DNA from: Bifidobacterium italicum
GTDB taxonomy: Bacteria; Actinomycetota; Actinomycetes; Actinomycetales; Bifidobacteriaceae
Length of the DNA: 63,403 bases
Assembly: GCF_002286915.1 (NCBI RefSeq)
Contig: NZ_MVOG01000007.1
Span: forward strand, 1-63,403
Direction: 5' to 3'
Part shown: positions 43,011 through 52,299 of the stretch, piece after piece
Position numbering within the stretch: the stretch's first letter is position 1
Layout: each line of letters starts with the position of its first letter
The notes under the pieces: model-generated
Told to the model about the DNA's origin: nothing
The model's input: only the letters and a program-made list of their open reading frames with translations
The model's database searches: none
Position numbers and translations under genes: made by a program

Positions 43011-44528
43011 TCACGCCTCTTGGGCACTGCGGCGACGCCCGGCCATGTTGCCGATCGGTGTGGGACTGAACTCCTCATCCTCCTCGATGACCGGCGCCAC
43101 ATAGCCAAGCTGCTGCCGCTTCTTCTTATCGCCACCAGCACCACCGGCGCCAGCACCGGAACCCATCATCGCCGGATTAGCACGCCCAGCCGCACCAGCC
43201 GCACCAGCTGCCGCCGCATTGTTGCGCAACCCTGCCGCCAATCCCTGCGCGCCACGAATCGACGACGCCGAGGACACTGTAGCCGTAACCGGATTGTTCG
43301 CATAGAACGAGCCCACACCTGTCCCGCCGACAGCACCTACCAAGCCCAATGTGCCGCCGGCGCCTGCCGAACCCATCAGCGCCCCACCGGCTGCGGACGA
43401 CATCATGCCCGCACGTCCGGCCACACCGGTCGCGGCGACACCGGCAGCGGCGACGCCGCCAGCCGAAGCCGCCGAGGAAAGACCCGTCACACCACGCATG
43501 CTGTAGCTGTCCACATCAACGCCATCGGCATCGGTACGCACCCACGCATTACGATCGGAATCATAGCGGTACGTGCCGTTCTCATCCCACTCATACAGAT
43601 AATCGTCATGCCGATCATCATCGTTCGAGCCGCCAACGCGATAGCCGTCACGTCCCGCAGAACCCGACGAACCATTCGCACGATCGGCACCGCCCTGCAA
43701 TGTTCCCAACGGTCGGGCAGCCCCCGCAAGCGACCCCGCAGCACCGCTTCCGGCCGACGACGACCGACCAGCCGACACAGCAGCAACCGACGAAGCGCTT
43801 GAACGTCCTGCACGAGCCGCTGCGGCAACACCAACACCAGCCGCAGTCGCGCCAGCACCCACACCTGCACCGACGCTGGAAGGACCAGACCCATCACCAC
43901 TCTGGGAGTGATCAGGAATTGGCCACCCATCAGGAGTTTGCCCCATATCCACAACTGGAATCGGATCTGGAGGCGAAACAACCGCCCCTCGAACACTATT
44001 AATTATTGCATTATACTTTTTCTCTGCCTCATCTTCACGATGGCTTACCATCAGCTGGGAGATGAGATTGACGCCGGCAATGCCCATCATGCCAGTCAAG
44101 GTGCCCAATCCGGGAACAACGACATTCATTGGCTCGGTGGCATCCATGATCTGCTGCTCCTGCGCGGCATTCAGACGACTGCCCGGAAGCGTCACGTTGT
44201 TCGCCTCAATGATCCCCTCATTATGCGCCTCGATGGCTCTCTTCATATCGGTCAGGCATTGCTGGTTGGCAGCGAAATGATCATCGATGTTGTCAACGAC
44301 CTCTTTCGCCTTCGCATACATGCTGTCCTGAGCCGAGCAGTCGAAATCACCCGACTGCACCATCCACGAACGCACACCATCCACCTTGTCCCGTAACGTC
44401 TTAAGCATCGCCTGATAATTACGGATATTATCAATGATGCCATCCGCATCCCATCGATCAGTTTGCGCGATAGACGCTAGGCGCGATTCAAAGAAACCAA
44501 TAGATGAGTTCACTTCATGCGTTGACAT
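43011..44528 (-). CDS. Large Gly/Ala-rich type VII substrate with charged tail
   Basis: A 505-residue protein. Residues 1-130 are helical like ESX/PPE-type N-domains (ESRLASIAQ to NNVTLPGSR), followed by a hydrophobic stretch (VVVPGLGTLTGMMGIAGVN). The middle and C-terminal parts are long Gly/Ala/Ser-rich low-complexity sequence broken by an Asp/Tyr-rich block (DDDRHDDYLYEWDENGTYRY). The tail (DKKKRQQLGYVAP, EEDEEFSP, GRRRSAQEA) is strongly charged and resembles those of other actinobacterial type VII substrates. AAAGGA precedes ATG 44528. It is a likely secreted or surface substrate, similar in layout to EspB, but without clear homology. Confidence 0.78.
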   Translation of the reverse strand: MSTHEVNSSIGFFESRLASIAQTDRWDADGIIDNIRNYQAMLKTLRDKVDGVRSWMVQSGDFDCSAQDSMYAKAKEVVDNIDDHFAANQQCLTDMKRAIEAHNEGIIEANNVTLPGSRLNAAQEQQIMDATEPMNVVVPGLGTLTGMMGIAGVNLISQLMVSHREDEAEKKYNAIINSVRGAVVSPPDPIPVVDMGQTPDGWPIPDHSQSGDGSGPSSVGAGVGAGATAAGVGVAAAARAGRSSASSVAAVSAGRSSSAGSGAAGSLAGAARPLGTLQGGADRANGSSGSAGRDGYRVGGSNDDDRHDDYLYEWDENGTYRYDSDRNAWVRTDADGVDVDSYSMRGVTGLSSAASAGGVAAAGVAATGVAGRAGMMSSAAGGALMGSAGAGGTLGLVGAVGGTGVGSFYANNPVTATVSSASSIRGAQGLAAGLRNNAAAAGAAGAAGRANPAMMGSGAGAGGAGGDKKKRQQLGYVAPVIEEDEEFSPTPIGNMAGRRRSAQEA

Positions 44529-44560
44529 TTCATTCCTTTCCTAAAAGTTCTCTTTCATAT

Positions 44561-46300
44561 TCACTTGTTTTCACGAGGATTATCTCGAGAGTCATGACCT
44601 ACATAAGTACTGCCATAAGTCATTGGCGCGACGGGGCCAGCGGGAGGATATCCTCCTAGGCCAGACGCCCCTGACGCATTCGCCGGCATCGGCGGAGCGG
44701 CGGCCGGCACGGGCGCAACGTCCACAGGCAAGCGCCTGCGGCGACGCACGACCAGACAGGCGACGACGATAAGCGCGGCCACGGCCACGATGCCGCTACC
44801 CAACGCCGCCCACAACCACACCGAACCAGACGAAGACGACGCAGACGATGTGGTCACACCCGACGCACCGGCACCATCAGCTTTAGGCGCAGCAGCCTGC
44901 CCATTGTCAGACGTCGAGGATGACATGGCCTGGCCGGTGCGGGTGGCCGAGTACTGCATGCAATCGGCGCCACCGTCCTTGCGGCACTGCTCCACCTTCG
45001 CCCACGCCGCCTTCTGCCGCTCATACTCCTCACCAACGAGATCGGCCTCTTTGGGCACATCTATGCCCGAACTATCATCCAACCCGAACGGATCGGTCAT
45101 CCCCGCCAATTGGCTCCAATCGGAATGATCCGTATACATGCCACGCGTCTCCTCATGCCGCTCGCTGTTGGCCACCGCAGCCTCCAACAACGGATTGACA
45201 TCCGGATACTGCGATGGATCCGTCGCCAACAAACGCGGCAGATCAATCACACCGAACCCGGCACGCAGATCCTGGTCGAACACCGGCTCCCCACTCGTGT
45301 TGCCTTGCGTGTTGCGCACCACCGACTGCAACACCTGATTACCCGTCGCATCCGGCCATTTGCTCATCACCAACGCCAACATCCCACTGGTGATCGCCGA
45401 CGCCGACGACGAACCACCAGAATCCACCTTCACCACACGCGCATCACCAACCGCATACCTGTTGATCCCCTCGCTCGGCGCCAGCAACGTCACACCGCCA
45501 TCACGACGGTTCGCATTCCCCGACTCATCCGCGCCGTTCACCGCCAACACCCCGGGAAAACGATTGATCTTCGTCGGCTCGCCCACATAATCCTTCGGCC
45601 CCGAATCCTCCGTATCATTACCCGAACCAGACACGACTACCACTCCGGCGCGCAACGCCCCGACATACGCCTCAACCATATCCGAACCACTCCTACCTTC
45701 GAACGACAGATTGATAATACGATCGCCATTCGCAACGGCCTGACGGACGGAACCGGCAAAATCGATGGCTTTACCATTGGTAGAGCAAGCTTCAGAAAAA
45801 CCAGACAGACCAGCAGATCCAAACGTTAACGGGTAATGCGTCACTTGCGCATCCTGCGCCACACCCACCAGACCACGATTGCCGTCATAGCCCGAACCAT
45901 CACCCACGATATACGCAGTCATCATCGTCCCATGCGTCACATAAATCCCCCCATCACCCGCACGCAACGCCGGATCCGACACACGCATCATCCGCGTCTT
46001 CTTCAAATTCACACACGACGAAGCACCATCAGGAAGCACCAACCTCGACGCCACATGCTTACCCGCGATCCCCGGATAATCAACAACCAACTGATCATCC
46101 AACACCGCGACCTTCACACCCTTGCCGGTCACACCCTGGCCCCACGCATCGCGCACACCGGTCCCCGTGACATACCAATCACCGGCATCCAACTCCACCG
46201 CCCACACGGACGGCACCACAACCAACGCCAACGCCAACACCGCAGCCACAACCACGACACACACGGCACGCACCCGCACCACCACGCGAGACACACCCAT
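44561..46300 (-). CDS. Membrane-anchored subtilisin-like protease (mycosin-like), copy A
   Basis: A 579-residue S8-family serine protease. Residues 1-36 form a signal peptide (VVVVAAVLALALVVVPSVWA). The Asp is in VAVLDDQLV, the His in THGTMMTAY, the oxyanion Asn in SGSGND and the Ser in SGGSSSASAITSG. The C-terminal part has a Cys-containing Gln/Lys-rich region, a Ser-rich stalk, a transmembrane helix (GIVAVAALIVVACLVV) and a basic, Pro-rich cytoplasmic tail, as in mycosins. AAAGGA lies upstream of ATG 46300. It is a tandem copy of the gene to its right. It may process secreted substrates or stabilise the pore as mycosins do. Confidence 0.88.
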   Translation of the reverse strand: MGVSRVVVRVRAVCVVVVAAVLALALVVVPSVWAVELDAGDWYVTGTGVRDAWGQGVTGKGVKVAVLDDQLVVDYPGIAGKHVASRLVLPDGASSCVNLKKTRMMRVSDPALRAGDGGIYVTHGTMMTAYIVGDGSGYDGNRGLVGVAQDAQVTHYPLTFGSAGLSGFSEACSTNGKAIDFAGSVRQAVANGDRIINLSFEGRSGSDMVEAYVGALRAGVVVVSGSGNDTEDSGPKDYVGEPTKINRFPGVLAVNGADESGNANRRDGGVTLLAPSEGINRYAVGDARVVKVDSGGSSSASAITSGMLALVMSKWPDATGNQVLQSVVRNTQGNTSGEPVFDQDLRAGFGVIDLPRLLATDPSQYPDVNPLLEAAVANSERHEETRGMYTDHSDWSQLAGMTDPFGLDDSSGIDVPKEADLVGEEYERQKAAWAKVEQCRKDGGADCMQYSATRTGQAMSSSTSDNGQAAAPKADGAGASGVTTSSASSSSGSVWLWAALGSGIVAVAALIVVACLVVRRRRRLPVDVAPVPAAAPPMPANASGASGLGGYPPAGPVAPMTYGSTYVGHDSRDNPRENK

Positions 46301-46341
46301 CACCAAATCCTTTCCAACACGAACAGAAGCATGAACACCAA

Positions 46342-47991
46342 TCACCAACGACCACCACCAGACACATTCGCCGGCATCGACGCAACAGCCGAAGACACGG
46401 GCGCAACGGCAGCTTGCAAGCGCCTGCGGCGGCGCACGACCAGACAGGCGACGACGATGAGCGCGGCCATAGCAGCGACGCCCGCACCGAGCGTCGCCCA
46501 CAACCACACCGAACCAGACGAAGACGATGCGTCCGCGCCCGATGCGCCATCACCGGCGACGTCGGACTTCGGCGCCGCGGACTGCCCATTGTCAGACGAC
46601 GGAGACGATGAGGACGACGCGGCCTGTCCGGTGCGGGTGGCCGAGTACTGCATGCAATCGGCGCCACCGTCCTTACGGCACTGCTCCACCTTCGCCCACG
46701 CGCTCTTCTGCCGCTCATACTCCTCACCCACCAACGACGCCTCACGCGTCACATCGATAGGGGTACTACCATCCAGATCGAACGAATCAACCGTCCCGAT
46801 CAAATGATCGCCCCAATCCGAACGATCCGTGTACATGCCACGCGTCTCCTCATGCCGCTCGCTGTTGGTCACGGCCGCCTCCAACAACGGATTGACATCC
46901 GGATACCGGGCCGGATCCGTCGCCAACAAACGCGGCAGATCGATCACGCCGAACCCGGCACGCAGATCCTGGTCGAACACCGGCTCACCCGATGTGTTGC
47001 CCTGCGTGTTACGCACCACCGACTGCAACACCTGATTGCCCGTCGCATCCGGCCACTTGCCCATCACCAACGCCAACATCCCACTGGTGATCGCCGACGC
47101 CGACGACGAACCACCAGAATCCACCTCCACTTCACGCTCGTCACCCCCCGCATACCCATTGGTAGCCTCCGCCGGCGCCAGCAACGTCACACCACCATCA
47201 CGACGATTCGCATTCCCCGACTCATCCGCACCGTTCACGCTCAGCACACCCGGGAACCGGTTCGTCTTCACCGGCTCACCCACATAATCCCTCGGACCCG
47301 AATCCTCCGTATCATTACCCGAACCCGCCACAACCACCACACCAGCACGCCACGCGTCAACCATAGCCTCGACCAGTTCGGGACGATCCTCAGACTCGAA
47401 CGACATGTTCACGATCCGATTGCCATCCGCAACCGCCGCACGCAACACCGTCGCAAAATCAAGCTCACCGCCAACCTTGCACAACGGAACATCCCCGCCA
47501 AGCCAGGACACGCCGAACCCAATCGGATACGCGGTCACCTGCGCATCCTGCGCCACACCCACCAGACCACGACCACCGTCATAACCAGAACCATCACCCA
47601 CGATATACGACGCCATCATCGTCCCATGCGTCACATAAAGCCCCCGGTCCCCCGCACGAAGCCCCGAATCCGACACATCCATACGAAGCTCCTTCTTGCG
47701 ATCCATACACCACGTCGCCCCATCCTTCAACACCAGTTTCGACTCCACATGCTTACCCGCGATCGCAGGATAATCCAACACGACCTGCGTATCCATCACC
47801 GCAACCTTGATGCCCTTGCCGGTCACACCCTGACCCCACGCATCCTGCACACCCGTCCTCGTGACATACCAATCCCCGGCATCCAACTCCACCGCCCACG
47901 CCGACGGCGTTACAACCAACGCCACAGCCAACACCGCAGCCATGGTGCTGACAACAGCACCAGCCCAATTCATCCGAGTCGATCGTCTCAT
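46342..47991 (-). CDS. Membrane-anchored subtilisin-like protease (mycosin-like), copy B
   Basis: A 549-residue paralogue of copy A with the same order: signal peptide, catalytic Asp (VAVMDTQVV), His (THGTMMASY), Asn (AGSGND), Ser (SGGSSSASAITSG), a Ser-rich stalk, a transmembrane helix (AAMAALIVVACLVV) and a basic tail that is shorter than in copy A. Large parts are nearly identical between the copies (for example SGNANRRDGGVTLLAP and TQGNTSGEPVFDQDLRAGFG), but segments around the His and around residues 160-230 differ strongly. Start codon 47991 has no clear Shine-Dalgarno site; ATG 47973 is an alternative. It lies 255 bases downstream of the WXG100 gene. Confidence 0.87.
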   Translation of the reverse strand: MRRSTRMNWAGAVVSTMAAVLAVALVVTPSAWAVELDAGDWYVTRTGVQDAWGQGVTGKGIKVAVMDTQVVLDYPAIAGKHVESKLVLKDGATWCMDRKKELRMDVSDSGLRAGDRGLYVTHGTMMASYIVGDGSGYDGGRGLVGVAQDAQVTAYPIGFGVSWLGGDVPLCKVGGELDFATVLRAAVADGNRIVNMSFESEDRPELVEAMVDAWRAGVVVVAGSGNDTEDSGPRDYVGEPVKTNRFPGVLSVNGADESGNANRRDGGVTLLAPAEATNGYAGGDEREVEVDSGGSSSASAITSGMLALVMGKWPDATGNQVLQSVVRNTQGNTSGEPVFDQDLRAGFGVIDLPRLLATDPARYPDVNPLLEAAVTNSERHEETRGMYTDRSDWGDHLIGTVDSFDLDGSTPIDVTREASLVGEEYERQKSAWAKVEQCRKDGGADCMQYSATRTGQAASSSSSPSSDNGQSAAPKSDVAGDGASGADASSSSGSVWLWATLGAGVAAMAALIVVACLVVRRRRRLQAAVAPVSSAVASMPANVSGGGRW

Positions 47992-48246
47992 AAAGATCGA
48001 AGTACTTCCTCATACTTAACTGGGCATACCGATTATGCGCATGAACGGTCACCCATCTCGACATCACATACATGTCAACGTATGTGCGCCGGTGCGGCAT
48101 TCGCCCTCTCGCGACCACCGCACCAGCTTCTCTACTTGTTTTCTCTGCTCGTCAATGCCGCCATTGGGCGCATTGATGCGTTCCCAATGCCCCCTACCGG
48201 TGGCGCCCCAACCGCATTACACGCATCGCGCCGCCACCGAGGTTCG
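47992..48246. other. Intergenic stretch upstream of the protease pair
   Basis: No gene is recognised in these 255 bases. Both neighbours are on the minus strand, so this is either a gap within a long transcript or a separate promoter for the proteases. No clear promoter hexamers were found. Confidence 0.4.
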
Positions 48247-48534
48247 TCAGAAGCGCGCAGCGGAGCGGTTGTCCGACTCCACGTACTGATCGGCGATCTG
48301 CTGAGTGGTGGTGGAGATCTGGGCCAGAATCTGGTTCATCTCCTGAATCTTCCTGTTCCAATCGGTCTGCGCACGGTAATACGCTTCCTGCGCGGCGCCG
48401 TCCCACTGATCGATGAGCGAGCGCACCTGGGAATCAAGCGTATCGAGCTCCTGGCTGATGCCCTTGGAATCATTGGCGATGTCGCTCGAAAGCTGACCGA
48501 CCATCTGCGGGCGAACGGAAATGGAACCTACCAT
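48247..48534 (-). CDS. WXG100-family secreted protein with YxxxD signal
   Basis: A 95-residue helical hairpin of the WXG100 (ESAT-6-like) type: the turn is WDG at residues 44-46 and the C-terminal export signal YVESD is at 84-88, the YxxxD motif that EccC recognises in other type VII systems. GAGGAGAAACCA precedes ATG 48534. It is 52 bases downstream of the second WXG100 gene, and the two are expected to form a heterodimer of which this subunit carries the signal. Confidence 0.93.
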   Translation of the reverse strand: MVGSISVRPQMVGQLSSDIANDSKGISQELDTLDSQVRSLIDQWDGAAQEAYYRAQTDWNRKIQEMNQILAQISTTTQQIADQYVESDNRSAARF

Positions 48535-48586
48535 TGGTTTCTCCTCAACTGTTGTGTGTGCTTGTGATGTTTGCTATTCGCCGTAC

Positions 48587-48898
48587 TCAGCCCAGCAGCG
48601 CCTGCAGGCGCGAGGTCTGGGACTGGTTGTCCGCTTCGTTCGCCGCCTGATCCTTCGCGGTTCCGCGAATGTTGTCGCGCAGATCATTGAGGATGCGGTT
48701 AAGATCATTCGCCTTCTGCTGCCACGCCATCATCAGCGCGTTGTACGAAGTGGCCGCATCTCCCTTCCAGAAGGATCCGAGCTCCCCCATCTTGCTCTCG
48801 ATGTCCTTGATGCGCTGATCGATGCCGACCCTCGCGTTTTCCACGGCGACGGCGCCCTTCTCAAGCGCGCCCTCACCAGCTGCGATCTTCTCAGCCAT
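48587..48898 (-). CDS. WXG100-family secreted protein
   Basis: A 103-residue WXG100 protein; WKG at 44-46 (GSFWKGDAATSY) is the turn between two helices. There is no YxxxD at its end, so it probably leaves with its YxxxD-bearing partner. GGAGGAACAGC precedes ATG 48898, the first gene of the leftward unit. A longer frame to 48976 is not supported by a ribosome binding site. Confidence 0.93.
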   Translation of the reverse strand: MAEKIAAGEGALEKGAVAVENARVGIDQRIKDIESKMGELGSFWKGDAATSYNALMMAWQQKANDLNRILNDLRDNIRGTAKDQAANEADNQSQTSRLQALLG

Positions 48899-49412
48899 GC
48901 TGTTCCTCCATTGCGTCCGAAGGTTGGTTATTATCACTGCCGCTTGCTTATCGACGGAGCCCCCTACGAGAAACACGTCCTCATTGGCGTTGGTCCCACA
49001 TCCAAACCGCAGATTGAATCAGCATATCCCACATATGTTCCATTCATGCATACATGTTTCAAGAATTCAACCATTAGAGTAGTGTTCAGATTTTTCCACA
49101 CAATCGGTTATATTGCATGCGCATTCCGCCTTGATCCTGCATGGCTGAAACAGGCCGGCACCTACCTTCCGGCTTATGCTCCCATCATCCGACTGCTGTC
49201 TTCATCTTGCGCAAAAGCTTGAAAAATCAAGGATTCCCTATGACCTTCACCCTGCGATTCCCGGTTTTCCCGGAGTATGATATACAATCTTTGACGCATA
49301 CCGTTGGGAAGCAATGCTTGTGCCGTCGGGGGAACAAACCCGCTCCTGCGAATCTCAATAGTGAGAGCGACGCTTAGCCTTCCGGGAACAGTTCAAAAGA
49401 AAGGCAGGGAAC
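48899..49412. promoter_or_regulatory. Divergent control region of the secretion locus
   Basis: About 514 bases between the WXG100 unit (minus) and eccD (plus), visibly AT-richer than the surroundings. It must carry promoters for both units. A short inverted repeat CTTGAaaaaTCAAG lies at 49218-49231 and an A/T-rich TATGATATACAAT at 49274-49286 could hold -10 elements, but no confident -35 was found. No reading frame is convincing. Confidence 0.5.
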
Positions 49413-50846
49413 ATGGACGCCAATGCCTACGTGCCGTCACCTCCACCCTTCGTCCCGGATGCTCAGGCAATGGGTCCACAAACGGGGGACGACATCATGG
49501 ACGGCCCGGAAATCGGCCAGCAATCGCCGATTTCGATCACCGTGTCCTACAAGAAACGCTCGGTGACCCTGACGGTGGCGCCCGACGTCATCGTCGCCGA
49601 GCTCCTCCCCGACATCGCGAGCCGTCTCGGCGTCCTTGACCCAGCAATCGTCTACGGGGGCTACCGACTCGTCAACGACGACGGCGAAACGCTTGATCCG
49701 GCCCGTACCATCCCCCAGCAATACATCGCGTCCCGGCATGCCTTCGCGCTCACGCCGGGGGCCCTCGCCGACCCAGACGTCATCTATGACGATGTCGTGG
49801 AAGCGGTCGGTTCGAACGTCGGACAGGTCTACCGCGCATGGACGACCGAACACACCACGATGACGACCCTGATCATCTGCGTCGGCATGCTCGTCATCAG
49901 TGCGATATGTCTGGCCGTCACGCCGCCCTCCGTCCTCTCCGCCTCCATCGGCGCCGCATTCGCCATCATCATGCTTGCGCTGACGGCGTTGCTCGACAAC
50001 CACCGACTACGGATCCCGGCCATCGTCATCGGATTGCTGTCCGGCATCTTCGCGGCGCTCACCGGCTTCCAATGCATCGCCGCGACGCATCCGGCCGCAC
50101 CGGCATACGGTGCGCCGACGCTCGGCGCGGCCGTTGGATTCCTCATGGCCGGCGTCATCATGGTGTTCGTGGCTCCCCACACCCGGCCTTACGGCTTCGC
50201 CCCGATCACCGTCGGCGCAGTCACGGCCATTCCAAGCGCCCTGGGTGCGGTTTCACCGCATGCGCTCAAACCGGCGTGGGTCATCACCGCGACGGCCGCC
50301 GCCCTCGTCATCAATGCGCTGCCGTGGATGTGTCTGTCGATGGCACGCATCAGCGTCCATAGTCCGCAATCGGAATCGGAGATCTTCGCATTACCCGAGC
50401 CGATCGACTATGAAGACATCCGCAGGCGTTACATTCAAGGCTCCACCTACCTGTTCATCGGCCGCATCTCCATCGCCGCGACGCTCCTCATCTGCACACC
50501 GTATGTCGTGAGCCTCCATGGCCCGTTCGCCCCGCTGCTCTGCCTACTCGCCTTCGCCGCGATGCTGCTCGATTCGCGGCAGATCTACACATTGCGGGAA
50601 ATGGCGCTCACCGTCGGCGCCGCAGGCATCGGCATCCTGCTCAACGTGCTGCTGCTCGCCGCCACACAGCCCCAGACACGGCCCGCGCTCGCCATCGGAC
50701 TGCTCGCCTGCGCCATCATCGCCTTGGTCTTCACCTACATCTCACGGAGGCAATCGCTGTTCGTGACACGTGTGACGGACGCCATCGAAGTCATCTGCAT
50801 CCTCACGCTGCCGCCACTCGCATACTTCGTCATCATGGCGTCCTGA
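49413..50846 (+). CDS. eccD: Type VII secretion membrane channel component EccD
   Basis: A 477-residue protein. The N-terminal cytoplasmic part holds a ubiquitin-like (YukD) domain at about 38-115 (SITVSYKKRSVTLTV, AELLPDIASRLGV, LVNDDGETL), followed by about 11 transmembrane helices from residue 149. This is the actinobacterial EccD layout, the pore-forming scaffold of type VII systems. It opens the rightward unit with GAAAGG upstream and is followed after 25 bases by eccB. Confidence 0.93.
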   Translation: MDANAYVPSPPPFVPDAQAMGPQTGDDIMDGPEIGQQSPISITVSYKKRSVTLTVAPDVIVAELLPDIASRLGVLDPAIVYGGYRLVNDDGETLDPARTIPQQYIASRHAFALTPGALADPDVIYDDVVEAVGSNVGQVYRAWTTEHTTMTTLIICVGMLVISAICLAVTPPSVLSASIGAAFAIIMLALTALLDNHRLRIPAIVIGLLSGIFAALTGFQCIAATHPAAPAYGAPTLGAAVGFLMAGVIMVFVAPHTRPYGFAPITVGAVTAIPSALGAVSPHALKPAWVITATAAALVINALPWMCLSMARISVHSPQSESEIFALPEPIDYEDIRRRYIQGSTYLFIGRISIAATLLICTPYVVSLHGPFAPLLCLLAFAAMLLDSRQIYTLREMALTVGAAGIGILLNVLLLAATQPQTRPALAIGLLACAIIALVFTYISRRQSLFVTRVTDAIEVICILTLPPLAYFVIMAS

Positions 50847-50871
50847 CCGTCCAACAGGGGGAGCATCCACC

Positions 50872-52299
50872 ATGGCCGACAAAAAAGACCTCGCCGAAGC
50901 GCAACGTTATTCACGCCGCCGACTCGTCACCGCCTTCACGAGCGGTATCCCCTCGGATGTGGAACTCACGCCGAAGAAGAACCAGACGCCGGTCATCGTC
51001 GGCATCGGATTGACGATCATCGCCGTTCTCGTCGGCGTGTTCTACGGATACATGAAGCCGGCGTTGCCGGACAACTGGCAGAACAGCAAGCTCATCGTCG
51101 CCAAGAACTCCGCCGCACGCTACGTCAGCGTCAACGGCAGACTGCACCCGGTCATCAACGCGATCAGTGCGCGCCTGATGATCCCCTCGTCGGATTTCGC
51201 CGTCATCACCGTCGACGACGAGCAGCTCGAAGGCATCCCGATCGATTCCACGCTCGGCATTCTGGGGGCGCCGGATTCCCTCCCCGCACGCAGCGGACTT
51301 GTGAACGGAACGGCCACAAGCTGCACCTACGAACATCGCCTGTACAACACGATCAGCGACGATTCGCCGAAACGCTCCGAGAACAAGGAGGCCGTCGTCG
51401 CGCATGTCGACGGAACCGACTATCTCATCTCGAACACGAAACGGTACCGGCTGCCCGCAAACGTGAACCAGCGCGACGGATTCCTGCGCGCCTACGGCAT
51501 CCCGCAGACCGCACAGATCGATGCGTCGATCCAATGGCTCAATCTCTTCGAAGCGGGGGCGGCGATGCAGCCGATCACCATCGGCTCGTCAGAGGGCGCC
51601 CCCACCGGAGACATCCGCCCCGGCGCGATCGTCATGCAGCAGGACGCCCCTTTGGAAGCGCGCTACGTCGTCATGGAAGACGGATCGATCAGCCATCTCG
51701 ACGACGTAGCCTATGCCCTGTATGCGATAGGCAAAAGCGACGAGCAACTCGAACCCATCATGCTGAGCGCGTCGGAATTCCAAAAGCTCACCAATGCGAA
51801 ACAGCCGCCGTTGCCCGAGGACTGGCCGCACACCGAGCTCATGATGACGGACGACAGCAGCGCGATGTGCGCGGCGCTTCCGCTGCAACCGGACGGCGAC
51901 GGCACGACCGCGCAATTCTACACCGATGATGACATCGCACAGCAGGCGCGCACGGACACGGATGTGCAGGATGACGAGGCGAACATCACCACGACGATCC
52001 GAGGCGGCACCGGGGTGCTCATGCGAGCCAGCATCGGCGGCAACGGCACAGCGGGAACCATCTACGCGATCGACGCTACCGGCACCGCGTATCCGCTGCC
52101 CGGCGCACAGGAGGAAACGCTCAAACGGCTCGGTTACACCAATGAGGACGTGCATAACGTCCCACGCGGATGGGTCGACATCTTCCCGACCGGCGTCGAA
52201 CTGACGCCGCAGGCTGCGGCGAGCGCGCCCGGCGCGAAGAAGCCGGAAGTGGAAACGGTGAAGGAACATGACGCTTCCGAACAGGCGGAACGGCAATGA
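50872..52299 (+). CDS. eccB: Type VII secretion component EccB
   Basis: A 475-residue protein with one transmembrane helix at about 40-62 and a large extracytoplasmic domain. The family features are visible: RRRLVTAFTSG before the helix, then SKLIVAKNSAARYV, a central repeat structure, a Cys in ATSCTYEH and a second in SSAMCAALP, and the conserved RGGTGVLMRAS segment near the end. EccB links the membrane core to the periplasm in mycobacteria. GGGGGAG lies eight bases before ATG 50872. Its stop overlaps the start of mycP (ATGA). Confidence 0.93.
   Translation: MADKKDLAEAQRYSRRRLVTAFTSGIPSDVELTPKKNQTPVIVGIGLTIIAVLVGVFYGYMKPALPDNWQNSKLIVAKNSAARYVSVNGRLHPVINAISARLMIPSSDFAVITVDDEQLEGIPIDSTLGILGAPDSLPARSGLVNGTATSCTYEHRLYNTISDDSPKRSENKEAVVAHVDGTDYLISNTKRYRLPANVNQRDGFLRAYGIPQTAQIDASIQWLNLFEAGAAMQPITIGSSEGAPTGDIRPGAIVMQQDAPLEARYVVMEDGSISHLDDVAYALYAIGKSDEQLEPIMLSASEFQKLTNAKQPPLPEDWPHTELMMTDDSSAMCAALPLQPDGDGTTAQFYTDDDIAQQARTDTDVQDDEANITTTIRGGTGVLMRASIGGNGTAGTIYAIDATGTAYPLPGAQEETLKRLGYTNEDVHNVPRGWVDIFPTGVELTPQAAASAPGAKKPEVETVKEHDASEQAERQ

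Noticed and set aside
46804..48567. A 587-residue plus-strand frame opposite the second S8 protease and the WXG100 gene
   Set aside because: Arg/His/Thr-rich shadow of the duplicated protease genes with no motif.
48521..49222. Plus-strand frame across a WXG100 gene and the control region
   Set aside because: Overlaps a clear WXG100 gene on the other strand and has no ribosome binding site or domain.
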